Both the position numbers and the translations under genes were made by a program. Source: Obelidium mucronatum (lineage: Eukaryota; Chytridiomycota; Chytridiomycetes; Chytridiales; Chytriomycetaceae). Taken from it: 64,000 bases of DNA. Numbering within the stretch: position 1 is the first letter of the stretch; each line of letters begins with the position of its first letter. Shown here one piece after another: positions 10,955 through 22,636 of the stretch. The notes beneath the pieces are model-generated. The model saw only the letters and a list, made by a program, of their open reading frames with translations, was not told the DNA's origin and ran no database searches. The DNA lies in NCBI GenBank assembly GCA_025765595.1, contig JAIVFH010000154.1, forward strand, positions 1 through 64,000, written 5' to 3'.

Positions 10955-11431
10955 GATAATAGAATCCAGAAGCGCTATTTAACGTAAATACTTTGCCAAC
11001 CATGAAGAAGTTATTCTCTTGAAGAAAAGCAAGTTTTAATGTATGTAAAGCAATTTGGAGGAAAATCATTTGTCGCAAAGCACGTAATAAAGGTGCACGT
11101 GCTGTTTTGTCACCGCCGTGGAAAAAACGAAACCCACACGGGCTATCCATGGATCCGGTTGCACTAATGAGCTTCTAACACCTAACTGACAGCAGTACGT
11201 AGTATGTCGACTACGGCGCAACAAGATTTCGAGAATAGTTCTTGTGTTTGGTGGCACAGTGATAGCAGATTGACGGTCTTTGTTATTCAAGGGCTTGTCA
11301 ACCCCATCGCATCATTTGCATGGAATAAACAAACTTTCCACTAACTACCGCCGTGCGAATTCGACATTGCGCGCTGAGACCGCCTATAAAACAATGTGTG
11401 TCCGCCCTCCAGAAACAGAAACAAGAAAAGC
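10955..11431. other. Intergenic, APC1 to MFS gene
   Basis: About 480 bp with no supported gene, no tRNA-like boxes and no repeats that I can see. It should contain the APC1 3' end and the promoter of the MFS permease gene. Confidence 0.5.
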
Positions 11432-13076
11432 ATGAGTCAAGAAAAGGAAGTCTCAATTGAGCAAAAAGACGCTGTCTTTGTTGCTACTGAAGCGGAAGGA
11501 TACGTGGAGGACTTGGATTATACTGAGGAGGAGGAAAGATTGGTTCGCCGTATAATTGATGTAAGACCTCTGCTACGATCTTGATGCTCCGATAAGCAGT
11601 CAATTGATAGTTTCATTATATTCTTTCAACAGTTGCGGTTGATGCCATGGATTCTCTTCTCAACCTTTATCCTCAACATCTGTCGAACCAACATTTCCAA
11701 CGCAGTTTCTGCTGGACTACCCAAGTCTCTTGGTTTCGCCAATGACGTTGTCAACAACGCAGGATCCATCTACTCAGTTGTTTTCTCCATCTTTGCTTTC
11801 AGTGGTTCCATTTTGGGGAAGCGATTCGGTCCTCATCGGTTCATTCCGTTTTTGGTCTTGGCTTGGGGAATTGTTACTCTCAGTCACGCGTTTATCCAGG
11901 ACGCAGCTCAATACTACTTGGTTAGAATTCTGATTGCTATTGCACAAGGTGGAGTAATTCCGGCAACCCTTGTTTACTTGGGCTCTTTCTACAAGAAGAA
12001 CGAGCTTGCTACTCGTCTCGCATGGTTCTGGGGTGTGCAATCCATCGCATCTGCCGTCTCCGGTCTCATGGCATCTGGTTTACTTCAATTGGATGGGCAA
12101 CTTGGCCTAAAGGGATGGCGTTGGCTTTTCATCACCGAAGGCTCTCTCACAATTCTTTCATCGGCGTTCTTCTTCTTTGCTTTTCCTCGCTCGGCCTACT
12201 ACACTAAAGGCGGGCTCAACTTTAGCGGATGGTTCAAGAATGACCGTGAAGTCCAAATTGCCGTTACTCGTGTCATTCGTGATGATCTGCTCAAGTTAAA
12301 GTACGAAACTCGAGTGACCGTTTCCGACGTGATTGAGACGTTGAAAGACTACAAGGTGTGGGGCCACTTGGTCATGACTTCCGTTGGTTTGAGTCCGGGC
12401 CCACCATTCAAGGTCTACCTTCCATCCATTATCAATTCATTTGGTTTCGACGTTTACATTTCCAATGCTCTTACTGCTCCTGGGTATCTTTTGGGATTCA
12501 TTACAATGACTCTTTGGTCTTGGAACTCTGACAGAGTTGGTGAACGTGGTTTCCATGGTGTCGCGTCTTTTGTGTGGCACGGAATTGGGTTTATTCTTCT
12601 CAACTGGCTTCCAGATAACTCTTCCAGAGGTGTTTTGTGAGTATTATTTTGTACTCTCGCTTCTGTTAATTTTAAACTAAACTTGATAATCAAGGTTCTT
12701 TGCCACCCTTGTAATTTCTGCCGCCCCTTCTGTCCACCCACTCAATATTGCCTGGATGACTGAAAACACGGCGCCATTGGGAAAGCGTACAGTCGCGTCT
12801 GGTCTCATTATTGGATTCGCTAATATTTATGGAGTTTGGGCAAACCAAATCTACCAGCCTTGGGATGCCCCAAAGTACCACGTTGGAAACTACATCATCT
12901 TGGGATTCATTGGAACCACTATTTTACTCTGGTTGAACCAAAAGTTCTTGTACGTTCGCTTGAACAAGCAAAGAGCTGCCATTTGGAATGCCAAGTCTCA
13001 AGACGAGAAGGACGAGTATAACGCGACTACTACTCAAAAAGGAAACAATAGACTTGACTTTGTTTTCAAGCATTAA
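11432..13076 (+). CDS. MFS permease, allantoate/nicotinate (Dal5/Tna1) type
   Basis: Three exons (11432-11560, 11633-12636, 12695-13076) give 504 residues in one clean frame. A soluble acidic N-terminus is followed by about 12 hydrophobic segments. Family features include ICRTNISNA in the first helix, GKRFGPHRFIPF between helices 2 and 3, and GWRWLFITEG after helix 6, the hallmark of the anion:cation symporter family. A long central loop separates the two six-helix halves. Fungal relatives carry allantoate, nicotinate, pantothenate or related organic anions at the plasma membrane. The exact substrate cannot be assigned here. Confidence 0.92.
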
Positions 13077-13465
13077 TTGAATATCGTGAGCTTACGTGTA
13101 TGAAATAAAATTGAAGTATATAGAAAAAAAAAAACTAGTCAACGTTTTTACGTTTTATTCAGCCGTATGAATAATCTCATCAAGCAGAAAACCGTGAAGC
13201 TTGAATTGTCATTTTCACCCATGTTTCCGAGAGCGAAAATGATTTTAATGGTATGAAGAGCAGAGTAGTCGTTGGACCACCCTCTTTCTGATGAACAGAG
13301 AGCCTGGGAAAGACAGCACAGTGCTAAATAAGAGTAAAAGCATTCAAAGGTGTTCGATTTGGTGCACTTATAATAGTTCTTTATGATTTTAAAACAGCCA
13401 TATTCTGGTTAAAACTTGATAAGAACATGAGATGACAGGGTTTCAAACGAAAAAAAATACTGAAT
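13077..13465. other. Intergenic, MFS gene to Cys-rich gene
   Basis: About 390 A/T-rich bp with no open frame of note. I see no repeats or RNA genes. Confidence 0.5.
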
Positions 13466-14035
13466 ATGAATACGTCATCATGTAACATAGCCTTCCAACA
13501 AATGTCTGCCAATATGATGAGAGAATACTTGGACGAAAGGCGGAAGCTCTCTATTATGGCGCCTCATCTGAAATCCTTCACTGACACGTGCGCCCTGTTG
13601 AACTTGAGCAAGGATTATAACTTCAGCATTGGATTCACTGCTATCGAAAACTATTTAGGCAAGACGGATTCCCCTCAAGCCAGCCAAAGTGTGCAGCCAG
13701 ACAGCAATGCGACGACTTGCACAGAAGCCTTTACCGCATTTTCAAAGTCGTTGATTGATTCGGCGGACTCTGTTGATCGCCTAGATCTCTGCCGATATAA
13801 AGCTCCACAGCAACGAATGCATTCGATGGTGTCTATGTGTGAGCCTGTTCTCGACTTTTCTGAAGGGAGTCGCTATTGGGATGAGAGCTGCCGGCAGCGG
13901 GAGAGCCTTGATGACTTTATGGCGTGGGGCGTTGCCGGAATTGTTATGCTCACGGTGTTTATCAGCATGTACAATCAGATCAAAAACATTCTTTTGATGA
14001 GAAAGCATTCTCGTGAAGAGAAAGAAACAAGTTGA
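13466..14035 (+). CDS. Small Cys-rich single-pass membrane protein, divergent member of a local family
   Basis: An intronless 189-residue frame. It has no N-terminal signal peptide, several cysteines, a hydrophobic segment near the C-terminus (WGVAGIVMLTVFISMY) and a short basic tail. The cysteine layout and the phrase CEPVLDFSEGSRYWDESC match CGPFLDFSSGKSAFDQSC in the gene at 22817. YNFSIGF likewise matches YNFTAGV in the pair at 22100 and 22817. It is therefore a distant paralogue of those genes. The function is unknown. The single hydrophobic segment at the end would place the Cys-rich part on one side of a membrane as a C-terminally anchored protein. Confidence 0.72.
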   Translation: MNTSSCNIAFQQMSANMMREYLDERRKLSIMAPHLKSFTDTCALLNLSKDYNFSIGFTAIENYLGKTDSPQASQSVQPDSNATTCTEAFTAFSKSLIDSADSVDRLDLCRYKAPQQRMHSMVSMCEPVLDFSEGSRYWDESCRQRESLDDFMAWGVAGIVMLTVFISMYNQIKNILLMRKHSREEKETS

Positions 14036-14179
14036 TGAGATTGGTGTACGAAAAGAGGTATCATCATTGTCATAATAATGTGGTGGAATGGATAATTAAA
14101 GAGTCTAAGATCTCATAAAAAGTAACTAAAACTTATCAACCGTGTGCATTGGAAAGTGTTGGTTTATTTGTTTGTATTT

Positions 14180-15002
14180 TTACACCAGCGTGTCCTCATT
14201 TCTCAAGTACTCTCCAACATCGGCTTGGTGAAAGACAATAATTCCAGTAGGTTCCATTTTACGTGCATCTTGTGTACTCTTTGCCGTGACTCCGAAGCCA
14301 AGTGGTACATCGCTCATCGACAAAATAACAACTCCTTGGTGTTCGGGTGTATCTTCCGTGATTCTTCCAAGATGCGCTTTTAAAATGTGGTTTCCGTACA
14401 TGAAGGGCATTTCTCCGTTTGGTTTTACCCAGACTTTGTACTGTTGTTTGTGTTTTGTGTTGGTTAGCAACAGCAATATCCCATCGTGGTGGAAGAGCAA
14501 GAGCCAGACAGAAGCAGATATATTGCATTGAAGAATTCTTCCGATCCATATAATCCGCATAAAAGCTGTTGGTTGAATCCGGACTTTTGACCAGTTCGTC
14601 AATCCTATCCACACGTTTCTCCACATGGCGAAATCTACAAGCTGATAGATTTACCTTGGCGTATTGAGCAAGGTATTCGAGTGCCGTAACATGAAGTCTG
14701 AACTTTCCGGTTTTTGTGAACTTTCCAAAACAAACACCCATAGACATCAAATGCGGGTTGACACTTAGTGGCTTTGCGCATAATAGTTTCGCTGATGGAG
14801 TGATGGAGCGGATCAGAGATTAGAATTCAACAGCCCTCAACCGCTGTTTCGAACATTACCTGACGTAGTAGACTCGGTCCCTGTGGACTCTGAAGCAGTG
14901 CGGATCATCTTGTCGATCGATTAAATGAGTGATATTTCGACCAATATACTTGGCCAGTTTCTCAAAGAGCGTCTTGACTTCTTCTTCTGTGAGTGGCCGC
15001 AT
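14180..15002 (-). CDS. NIP7: 60S ribosome biogenesis factor NIP7
   Basis: Exons about 15002-14860, 14791-14655 and 14440-14180 give about 180 residues, the usual NIP7 size. It starts [19 protein letters not shown] and contains [20 protein letters not shown]. In the C-terminal PUA domain come [16 protein letters not shown] and [14 protein letters not shown], and it ends near [20 protein letters not shown]7 binds Nop8 and pre-rRNA during late 60S assembly. One base is out of register near 14787, just after exon 2 begins; conserved residues resume in the other frame. Since NIP7 is essential elsewhere, an assembly error is the simplest explanation. The gene diverges from BRCA2. Confidence 0.93.
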
Positions 15003-15153
15003 TTTGGTGGGTTTAAAAAAAAAAAGAAAGAGAATGTAAAAAATAAATAATATCACATATTATCGATAAATAAATACATACAATTTAAATGATTATTTCA
15101 ATGTGCGGGTGGATATTCGCCATTTACGTAATAAATACGGGATGTGTATTTTT

Positions 15154-18100
15154 ATGTCCGAATTACCGCCAGCTCAACCACGCCAACTCGACCAACCAAG
15201 CAACGTACCATGCAGAACAACTCTCAGCAAATGCTTTGATTCAGACTCAGATTCAGACTTTGAATTCGCGGTGGATTCAGAGGCAGAGGGACAACCTCCG
15301 ATTGAACAACCACAAACGACAGCAACAATATCATCAACATCACAGAACTCATTGTTCTTTGAAAACGCATTGACAGATTCGCAGTGGCTTGAGGCAGCCA
15401 ACTTTGATCTCTCCCAGCGCAGCCCTCCTCTTGCTTTACAGACCATTGAACCACCACCACCTCAGATTGAATGCAAGGATCGCGAAGCAACACCTTCTTC
15501 AACAGCCAAGATCACTCTCAAACGCGCAAAAACGCCTGTCATGCTTTCCCGAAAAGGTCGACTCGACGAAGCGTTCGCTGGCTCAAAGCGGCGGCGGCAT
15601 ACTTTCCACTCATTCCCGTCTGCGCCTCTTGTGAATAACGCTTGCCTACACCTGAAGCCAACCAACACAAAATCTGATCGCGAGAAATTTCCGTACGTGA
15701 AAAGACTCCGCTCATGAAGGAAAAGAGAATCTCGGCATTGAGTGGTGATGCTAAACTTGCGAAATGATAACAAACGGAGGAAGAGTGTCGGATCTGACTC
15801 TTCTTCTATTTCGGTGCTGCCCAATGCAGTAAACGAAACAACCGGTGAATATTGCAAGCAAAAACATGCCAGATATTTCAGATCATGAATTATACTGCCT
15901 TGGTCGCAAGTGGAGCCATGGATTTTGGCGAATGAAGGTTCTTGGCGCAACGAAGAGCAAACTGCTTTGGTTTCACTGATATAGATTCCTTTTTGCAGAC
16001 TTTTCACAGATATCTTCCAAAACAGATCCCACCACACGGCAGCTATGGCCGGAGGAAGCAGCATCCATTCGAATCTAAATCACCAGCAGGAAAGCTTGGA
16101 AGCATTATCAAAAGCGTCAAATGGATTCGTAACCGCGAATCATAAGCGAATCGAAATCCAACCTGAACACTTGGAATTCAGTCGAAGACTATTGGATGAA
16201 GACGGCCAAGACACTCCTTTGAGTCCTCCTCATCGCGGAATCAGTAGTGGCCCGAATCCAAAAACCAATAAGAGGGCTTCTATAGTTTTGGGATTGTCTG
16301 ATTTGGCGCGAAACGCCAGCTCCTCGTTGCCATCGTCAGTAAAGGGAGAACGGTCTGTGCTCCGTGCACCACATCCGATGCTTCAACAAATTCCAGAAAA
16401 CGCACCATTGAAGCCCGCCACATCCATGGAAAACGAATACCGACAACTTGATATCATATAACCTGAACCTGTCCTTCCAGAGAACTGGATGCCGCCATCA
16501 AATACACATGAAAAAGAAAATTCTCATTCAGTACAACTCGAAATGGACTTTGATGGAATAGATGTTGACGATTTCGCTATGGATGGTGGTGACGACTTGG
16601 GTGATATCGCAACCAACGATGTTTCCAACTCCCGTAACCTTGACGAAGGCCCTGCTGAAACGGCGGAACCATTTCTTGGATTTAGAACTGGAAACTTCAA
16701 AAAGATGCCTCCGGTTTTACAAGAGAGCCGAGCGAAAGCGAATAGGATCTTTGACGGCATTGATGATTCTATGAAACCCAATTTATCTTACAAAATGGAA
16801 CCTCAGGTTGCAGCTGATTTGGACAAAGGCGCAATGATTAGCAATGATATGCAGGAAGGAGATGGTTTCTGGTCTGGCCTGGAAAATTCGAATTCGTTTG
16901 TCTCTGATCCTGCCCCCTGATGCACAATGGTGCAAAAACTACGAATACTTCTGGTGGTTTCAAGAGTGGCAAAGGACACAGTTTACCGCCTCCATCAATC
17001 GACAATATCAAGTTTTCCGAAAACTTGCTGACGTCATTGAATTCAAAGGAGATCCTCGCCTTCTTTTCAGACTGGATTCAAAACAGGAAAGGGAAGAGTG
17101 TTACCGAAACCATCAAAGGTGAAAGTATGAGAAAATCAGAGGCTGTTTTGGGCGATGCATTGAGTGACGAGACCAGTGGGTTCTTGAATGGAAAGGAACG
17201 CTCTTTGCCCCAACCGTCTGAAGAAAGTATGAGGACATCCGCGCCGTATTATTCGACGGTCCCGCTAGCTTTGCTGCTCAAGACGCGACTCCACGTCTCG
17301 GATTCTCGAATGGAAAAGGTCGCGTTTTGCCGAAACCTTCTTTGGCAAATATGGAGCTATCAGCATCAATACTTGGAAACGACCCAATAGTCATCACCAA
17401 CAAAACAGGTGAAGAGATAATCATTCCCCCAGAAACACCAAGAACTGGAGGATTTATGTCTGGTAAAGGCCAAGCTCTACCAAAATATCCAAGGAAAACC
17501 TGGATTTTTCAGAAAAGCTTTTAAACTCTGCTGTTATTGGCTCCCCGTCCCGAGTTACAAAACCGCCCTTGACCTTTGAAAACGCGAAACCGACCACGAA
17601 ACCGGTTTTTTCCAAACCGGCTCTGCATTTGAATACCCCCAAACAATTCAAACTCCCAATTCCTCGAAATACCCCTCTTGCATCGGCAGTCACTCCTTTA
17701 AACAGTAGTGGGTTAAGCAGCAATGCGGTTCAGCAAACCCCGATGCGTTCATTTCACGTGAATGTGGCGACTTTGATTGGCTCGTCCTCGCTTACAGCCT
17801 TGTCCAGGAGCGCTATAAAAGCTGAAACTAGGTCTCCAGCTCCACATCAGAATCGAGGAAGTGGGGTGAAGCAATTTAAGCCGCCGACACCATTACAACG
17901 GAAACCAGGCGCTGGTGGTGGACAGGATTTAAATTCTCCTGCTGCTAATTCACCTATTTCGTTCCGCGGTGGTTATTTGAATGGTACCTCTTCTGACGAG
18001 ACTACGTTGCCGCCGAAGCAGGTTGTGTTCAATGTGACAGGTTGGTTTCTATTTTCTTGTCGTTGTTTTTTTTTATCTTGGGTTAAGTGAATTTATTTCA

Positions 18101-18780
18101 AGGCGTTTCTCGTCATTCGATGCGGGCTGTCTATGGCGATTCGCGGTTGACCCTTGCATCAGGCGACCTTGCTGACAAAATGTGAGTGAAACCATTGCTG
18201 ACCTGTGGTAAGTTAGTAATACCACTCTTTTCTCTTCGATTTCCGTCAGTCCCACTGAAATTCTTCACATGAACTCACAATCTGCCAAAACATTCCGTTT
18301 CAAAACAACAACCGCAACTATGACTACAACCACCGCCCACGAATCCAATTGGGGTCCTGAAGAATGCCGACACGAGCTCTTGAACAACTATAACCTCTCT
18401 GATAAAAAAGTAACACCTGAATGGGCGTATCGAATCACTACCGTTGGATTGTTTGGAAACTAGCTTCCATGGTTCGATCGTTTCCGGATCTGCTGACTTT
18501 GAAAGATGGGGCTGGAGGTTGGGAAAAGTATTGGAGTGGGTCGGCAGTTGTAGATCAAATGTTGTATAGGTTTGTTTTTGTCATGTACGCTGCTATCATC
18601 CCCGTTGATTTTTTTTTTTTTAAAAAAAGATACCAAAAAGAGTACTGCGATGCTAGAAGATCCTGCTTAAATCTAATAATCGAAGGCGATCGGGCTCCTG
18701 ATTCGTTGCTTGTGCTCTGTGTGGCGGATGTGTTTGTGAATGGAGAATCTGTATTGGAGAATGGCATTGACGGTAAAATC

Positions 18781-18863
<83 letters not shown>

Positions 18864-20374
18864 GATTAGAATGATGATGCTCTCGTTGTTTTTTTTTAAT
18901 TCCAACCTTTTCTAGTGACGGAGGCTGCACCAGAGAACTTGGGTTTGGAGTTGACGGATGGCTGGTATAGTCTCAAAACGCAAATCGATCCGGTTTTGTG
19001 TCGGGCGTTAGTTTCTGGAACCTTGCGGATAGGGTGCAAATTGATGATTTACGGCGCCCAGGTGACTGGATCCCGTCCTGAACAAACCCACCCCATTAAT
19101 TTTTTCTTGTTTAAGGTCAATGGCGAAACGGGTTCTCGATCGGCATTGGAAGCAGGAGACCGGCTAGGCTTGAAAATATCAGCGAATGGAACTCGGTTAG
19201 CGAAATGGGATGCGAAACTTGGGTACCAAGCTCGACCTATCCCGTTTCAAGTCTCGATTGCACGCGTTTCCAAGGAAGGCGGTTCGATACCCATGATTGA
19301 TGCAGTGGTTATGAGAGTATATCCAATGCTTTTCATGGAAAATAAGATGATCCTGTCGTGGGCTGAGAACGAAGTGCAGAGTCGAAAACACCAGGTTGAG
19401 TTTTTTTTTTTTGATGGCATTCCAATTTTTTGAAACAACGCGCCTAGGAACTATTTGCCAAAGAATGCGAACGGCTTATATCAAAGCATCAAAAATCGAG
19501 CACTCAAGACTTGGATGGATCTGATATTGCCGCCGAAGCTCGTGAGACTATTCCTGAGAGGAATGTTCAGCGGAAACTTGTTGTACGAATATGCGATGTC
19601 CCTCCCGCTGGACATGGAAATGAAACTTGCGGAACTGCTTTATTGACTCTCTGGAATCCTGATGCATCGATGCTGGAAATGTTGAGGGAAGGAAGACGTG
19701 TCAAGGTTTGTATCGTGTTTTTTTTTCCTTGTAGCATTGACTTGAAACTTGTAATTTCACTCCAGTTTATCGGTTTATTACCTGACTTGTATTCCAATGA
19801 TACGTCTGTTGTGCATTTGAAGCTCGGATCAAAAAAGATCATGTTTCCAGTTCCCATCTCACCATCTGAGCTTGAAGAAACTCTATATGTTCCTCGGCGG
19901 CATCATTCAATCGACGAATTGAAGGAATTGCAGAGTAATTCTCAGTTTGATGTGATGGCAATTGTGTACGCGGCAAGCGAGAGCGTTGTTTGCCTAATTG
20001 ACTCGACGCTAGCGCTGCTGCAAGTTCAAGACTACAATCGTGGATTCAAAAAGATTCAGGTGTGTAATGGCTGTAAATAGCTGAGTGGCCTCATTTTCCT
20101 ACGCAATACAATAGGTTGGGGATGTTGTCTGCTTAAAGAATCTAGAATACCTTCATAAAGACCAGCGAATGCATTATTCTCGGTTTCAAAAGCATTTTGG
20201 AGTTCTTGAAGTGGCGTTGAGCAAGGCTGAGAAAGATATCAAGTCACAGCTTATCAAATTCAGGTTTGTGTATGAGTTGATATTTTAAAAAGATTTCCGC
20301 AGCCTAACGCGTCTGTTTGTGTTTCCAGAGAGTCGGAGGAATACAAGATGTGGATGGATGAAAATGCCAAGTAG
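15154..20374 (+). CDS. BRCA2: BRCA2 homologue
   Basis: Exon 1 (15154-15692) is acidic with a Trp-containing motif, then a 306-nt intron. A long exon region (15999-18040) follows with at least seven BRC-like repeats and several frame breaks. The DNA-binding domain is spread over 18103-18181, 18250-18569, 18630-18772, 18916-19394, 19448-19705, 19766-20059, 20115-20273 and 20329-20374. Diagnostic matches are NHYRWIVWKLASM in the helical domain, LELTDGWYSLK and LKISANGTR in OB1, and VGDVVCLKNL in the last OB fold. The tower insert is short, as in fungal Brh2. BRCA2 loads RAD51 onto single-stranded DNA. Apparent one-base shifts lie near 16920, 17110, 17230, 17480 and 18430. The in-frame TAA at 16459 may be removed by an intron (possibly 16244-16480). 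Confidence 0.92.
16123..17530 (+). repeat. Array of seven or more BRC-type RAD51-binding repeats
   Basis: Repeats follow the pattern GF-x-S/T-GKG-x-x-LPKPS-x-ESM. Copies begin at about 16123 (GFVTANHKRIEI), 16675 (GFRTGNFKKMP), 16955 (GFKSGKGHSLPPPS), 17070 (GFKTGKGRVLPKPS), 17180 (GFLNGKERSLPQPS), 17300 (GFSNGKGRVLPKPS) and 17445 (GFMSGKGQALPK). The first two are divergent and the later five are close to one another, suggesting recent amplification. They are not all in one frame as sequenced. Confidence 0.85.
18784..18862. repeat. Poly-T tract of 79 bases in a BRCA2 intron
   Basis: An unbroken run of 79 T lies in the intron 18773-18915, between the helical-domain exon and the OB1 exon. The splice sites on both sides (GTAAAATC donor, TTCTAG acceptor) are intact. 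Confidence 0.95.
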
Positions 20375-20534
20375 TCACGTGACGCGTGTTTTGAATCGCA
20401 TAAAATTTTCCCTTGCAAACGTTCCCCGCCGACGCAGAAGAAGTAACAGAAGTAAAAGAAAAAAAGAAAAAAAAAGAAAAAGGATAATTTTAAGATTAAA
20501 AAAAAGTCGAAAAAGTCGAAAAATCGAAAGAGAG

Positions 20535-21932
20535 ATGGAAGCGACGTCCCTCGCCACGCATCCCACGCGCGGCACCGTAGTAGTCGCGGACCGCCGCCTC
20601 GCCGCACGCTGCGAAGTCGTGCGCGAGGCGCCGCTCGCGGTGTTCCGGCGCGACTTTGTGCCTTTGGTTGCGGCGCCGCCTTCACTGGGCGACGGGTTTC
20701 TGTGGCAGCTGAGTCAGCAGTTTCTCGCGCTGGCGCCGGCGACGCAGCGACGCGTGCTTGCGCTTGTCGGCGACGTGCGCTGCGCGACGGCGGCGGCGGT
20801 GCGCGCGCAGCTTGCGGACTGCGGCGGCGGCGTCGACGCCGAGCTGCTCGTCAAAGTCGCGATGGTGTGCGAGTACAATGCGTACACCGAGGAGGGGTCG
20901 CAGGAAGTCGCGCTGTTCGCCTATCTGGGGAAATTCTCGCACTCGTGCAGGCCAAACTGCTTCCGCTTCCACGAGGACGGGAACGTCGTCGTGCGGACCC
21001 TGGTGCCCGTGGACCCTGGCGAGGAGCTGACAGTCGACTACGACTCCATCAGAAGCCAGACAATGCCGATTGGCGTGCGGAGAGAGTATCTGCTGCGGTC
21101 AAAAGGATTTGAATGCCTGTGTCCACGGTGCTCGGCCCCAGCAGACGATACTCGCAGCTTTCATTGCTGTAGCAACAATGCTAGTAGTCGGTCATCTTGT
21201 TCCGGTGCTCATCAAGCCAGCACGCTTGTGCCCAATTTGTTTACCTTGACGTCTTGCAATTTGTGTGGGCTTGTGCCCACTTTGCTACAAACGCAATCTG
21301 TTCTCTCCGCTGAAACCCTGCTTCCCCAGCAAGTCGCTTTCTTGAATGAGCAAGCCCAGAATGGAGGCGAAGTTTATGAAATCAATGCCTTGATTGACCA
21401 AATGAAGAGCCCCCATCCGCACCACTTTTATGCATCAGAATACTGGGCAATCAAAGGTCGCCAAGCTCAAGAATTTAATGATATGAAGGAAGTTACCAGG
21501 TGTGCAAGAGCCCGGCTTGAATGCGTCAAAGCGATTCTCCAGTTTCCTTCTCCAGATACCGCTTCCCTTCAACTTCGACTCGGTGAATGCCTAATGAATA
21601 TGGCTCCGAATCGTGCCGTTTTAAAGGAAGCACAAGAAGTATATCGCGCTGCTGTCGTCTCTTTTGGAATCACGCATGGTGATTCTCATGAATACAGTCT
21701 TAATGTTTCAAAGTCCCTTGCCAGTGTTCAAGCAAAACTCAAGTGGAAGGAAGACGTAATGCTATCGTTACAGGAATGTAGCTTTTGCGGATGTTCAAAC
21801 AGTAGCGCTGACCCGGATGTGGTGTTGACAGAATGTGGGAAATGTCATGGCGTATCTTACTGTTGTGTCCAACATCAACTTGCTCAAGAACCCATCCACA
21901 AGAAGAATTGCAAGATTCCAAGTAGGGTATAA
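20535..21932 (+). CDS. SET-domain protein with C-terminal MYND finger (SMYD-like)
   Basis: One exon, 465 residues from the ATG at 20535. A split SET domain occupies about residues 1-190, with GKFSHSCRPNCFRF (the NHSCxPN-type AdoMet/catalytic motif), GEELTVDYD and a post-SET CLCPRC cluster. A helical, TPR-like region follows. A MYND-type zinc finger (CSFCGC ... CGKCHGVSYCCVQHQ ... HKKNC) ends the protein at about residues 415-460. In animal SMYD proteins the MYND finger sits inside the SET domain near the N-terminus, so this order is reversed. A protein-lysine methyltransferase role is likely; the target is unknown. The first 400 bp are very GC-rich. Confidence 0.85.
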   Translation: MEATSLATHPTRGTVVVADRRLAARCEVVREAPLAVFRRDFVPLVAAPPSLGDGFLWQLSQQFLALAPATQRRVLALVGDVRCATAAAVRAQLADCGGGVDAELLVKVAMVCEYNAYTEEGSQEVALFAYLGKFSHSCRPNCFRFHEDGNVVVRTLVPVDPGEELTVDYDSIRSQTMPIGVRREYLLRSKGFECLCPRCSAPADDTRSFHCCSNNASSRSSCSGAHQASTLVPNLFTLTSCNLCGLVPTLLQTQSVLSAETLLPQQVAFLNEQAQNGGEVYEINALIDQMKSPHPHHFYASEYWAIKGRQAQEFNDMKEVTRCARARLECVKAILQFPSPDTASLQLRLGECLMNMAPNRAVLKEAQEVYRAAVVSFGITHGDSHEYSLNVSKSLASVQAKLKWKEDVMLSLQECSFCGCSNSSADPDVVLTECGKCHGVSYCCVQHQLAQEPIHKKNCKIPSRV

Positions 21933-22099
21933 AAATTCATATTGTACACTCGGTTTCCATTTTTGTCTTTCCTTTGTCTGAAAACGCGGAAGTAATTAAA
22001 GGAGAAATACCCCAGATTCTGAATAAAGTGTTTCCAAGCAGTTGTCGATCCAATGAAAAATTGCGGACTTGACTGTCCAAGAAAAAAAAAACCTCGTAA

Positions 22100-22636
22100 A
22101 TGAACCCGTACCTCGCCATTGCATGCCAAGAGAGCTTCAGCAACTTTACAACAGAGTTGATTTCCTCTTCCGACAACAAGTATAACGGATACACTCGCTT
22201 TTGCAACAGTGGAACCATCCATCAATTTAACGAAACGTGTTCTGGCCTTGGTCCCACCACCTACAACTTCACGGCGGGAGTCGTACTACTGGACTCATTC
22301 TGCAGAAACCAAACAATATCTGTTGGCGGCGCCTTATGGAATGAAACTCAAGCAAATCGATGCACTCAAGGGTTTCTTACGCTTGCCCAGACTGTCAGCG
22401 TCACAAATACATCTACTCTATGTCCAGCCTTAAAAGTCTCTTTAAACGACTTTCATGCGTCTTGTATGCCTCTTCTTGATTTTACCACTGGTGGATCCGT
22501 GCTTAATGCCGTGTGCGAGCCAGAGCAGGTTCCATGGTGGAGCTCTAGTCCTGGTTACTATATTTACGGTTTCTTATTGTTTGGTTTGATTGGGGCGCTT
22601 TTCACTGGTTGTTGCAGTTGCTGTTGGTGTTGCTGA
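22100..22636 (+). CDS. Cys-rich C-terminally anchored membrane protein, tandem copy A
   Basis: An intronless 178-residue frame. It has six or more spaced cysteines and many NxT/NxS glycosylation sequons (YNFTAGV, SVTNTSTLC). One hydrophobic segment lies near the end (FLLFGLIGALFTG), followed by a tail made almost wholly of Cys, Ser and Trp (CCSCCWCC), a good candidate for palmitoylation. There is no N-terminal signal peptide. The neighbouring gene at 22817 is a close tandem copy and the gene at 13466 a remote one. The family is not one I recognise. The sequons suggest a lumenal or outside location, which is at odds with the missing signal peptide. Confidence 0.75.
   Translation: MNPYLAIACQESFSNFTTELISSSDNKYNGYTRFCNSGTIHQFNETCSGLGPTTYNFTAGVVLLDSFCRNQTISVGGALWNETQANRCTQGFLTLAQTVSVTNTSTLCPALKVSLNDFHASCMPLLDFTTGGSVLNAVCEPEQVPWWSSSPGYYIYGFLLFGLIGALFTGCCSCCWCC

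Noticed and set aside
18555..18930. Poly-Lys frames on the minus strand
   Set aside because: Produced only by the 79-base T tract.
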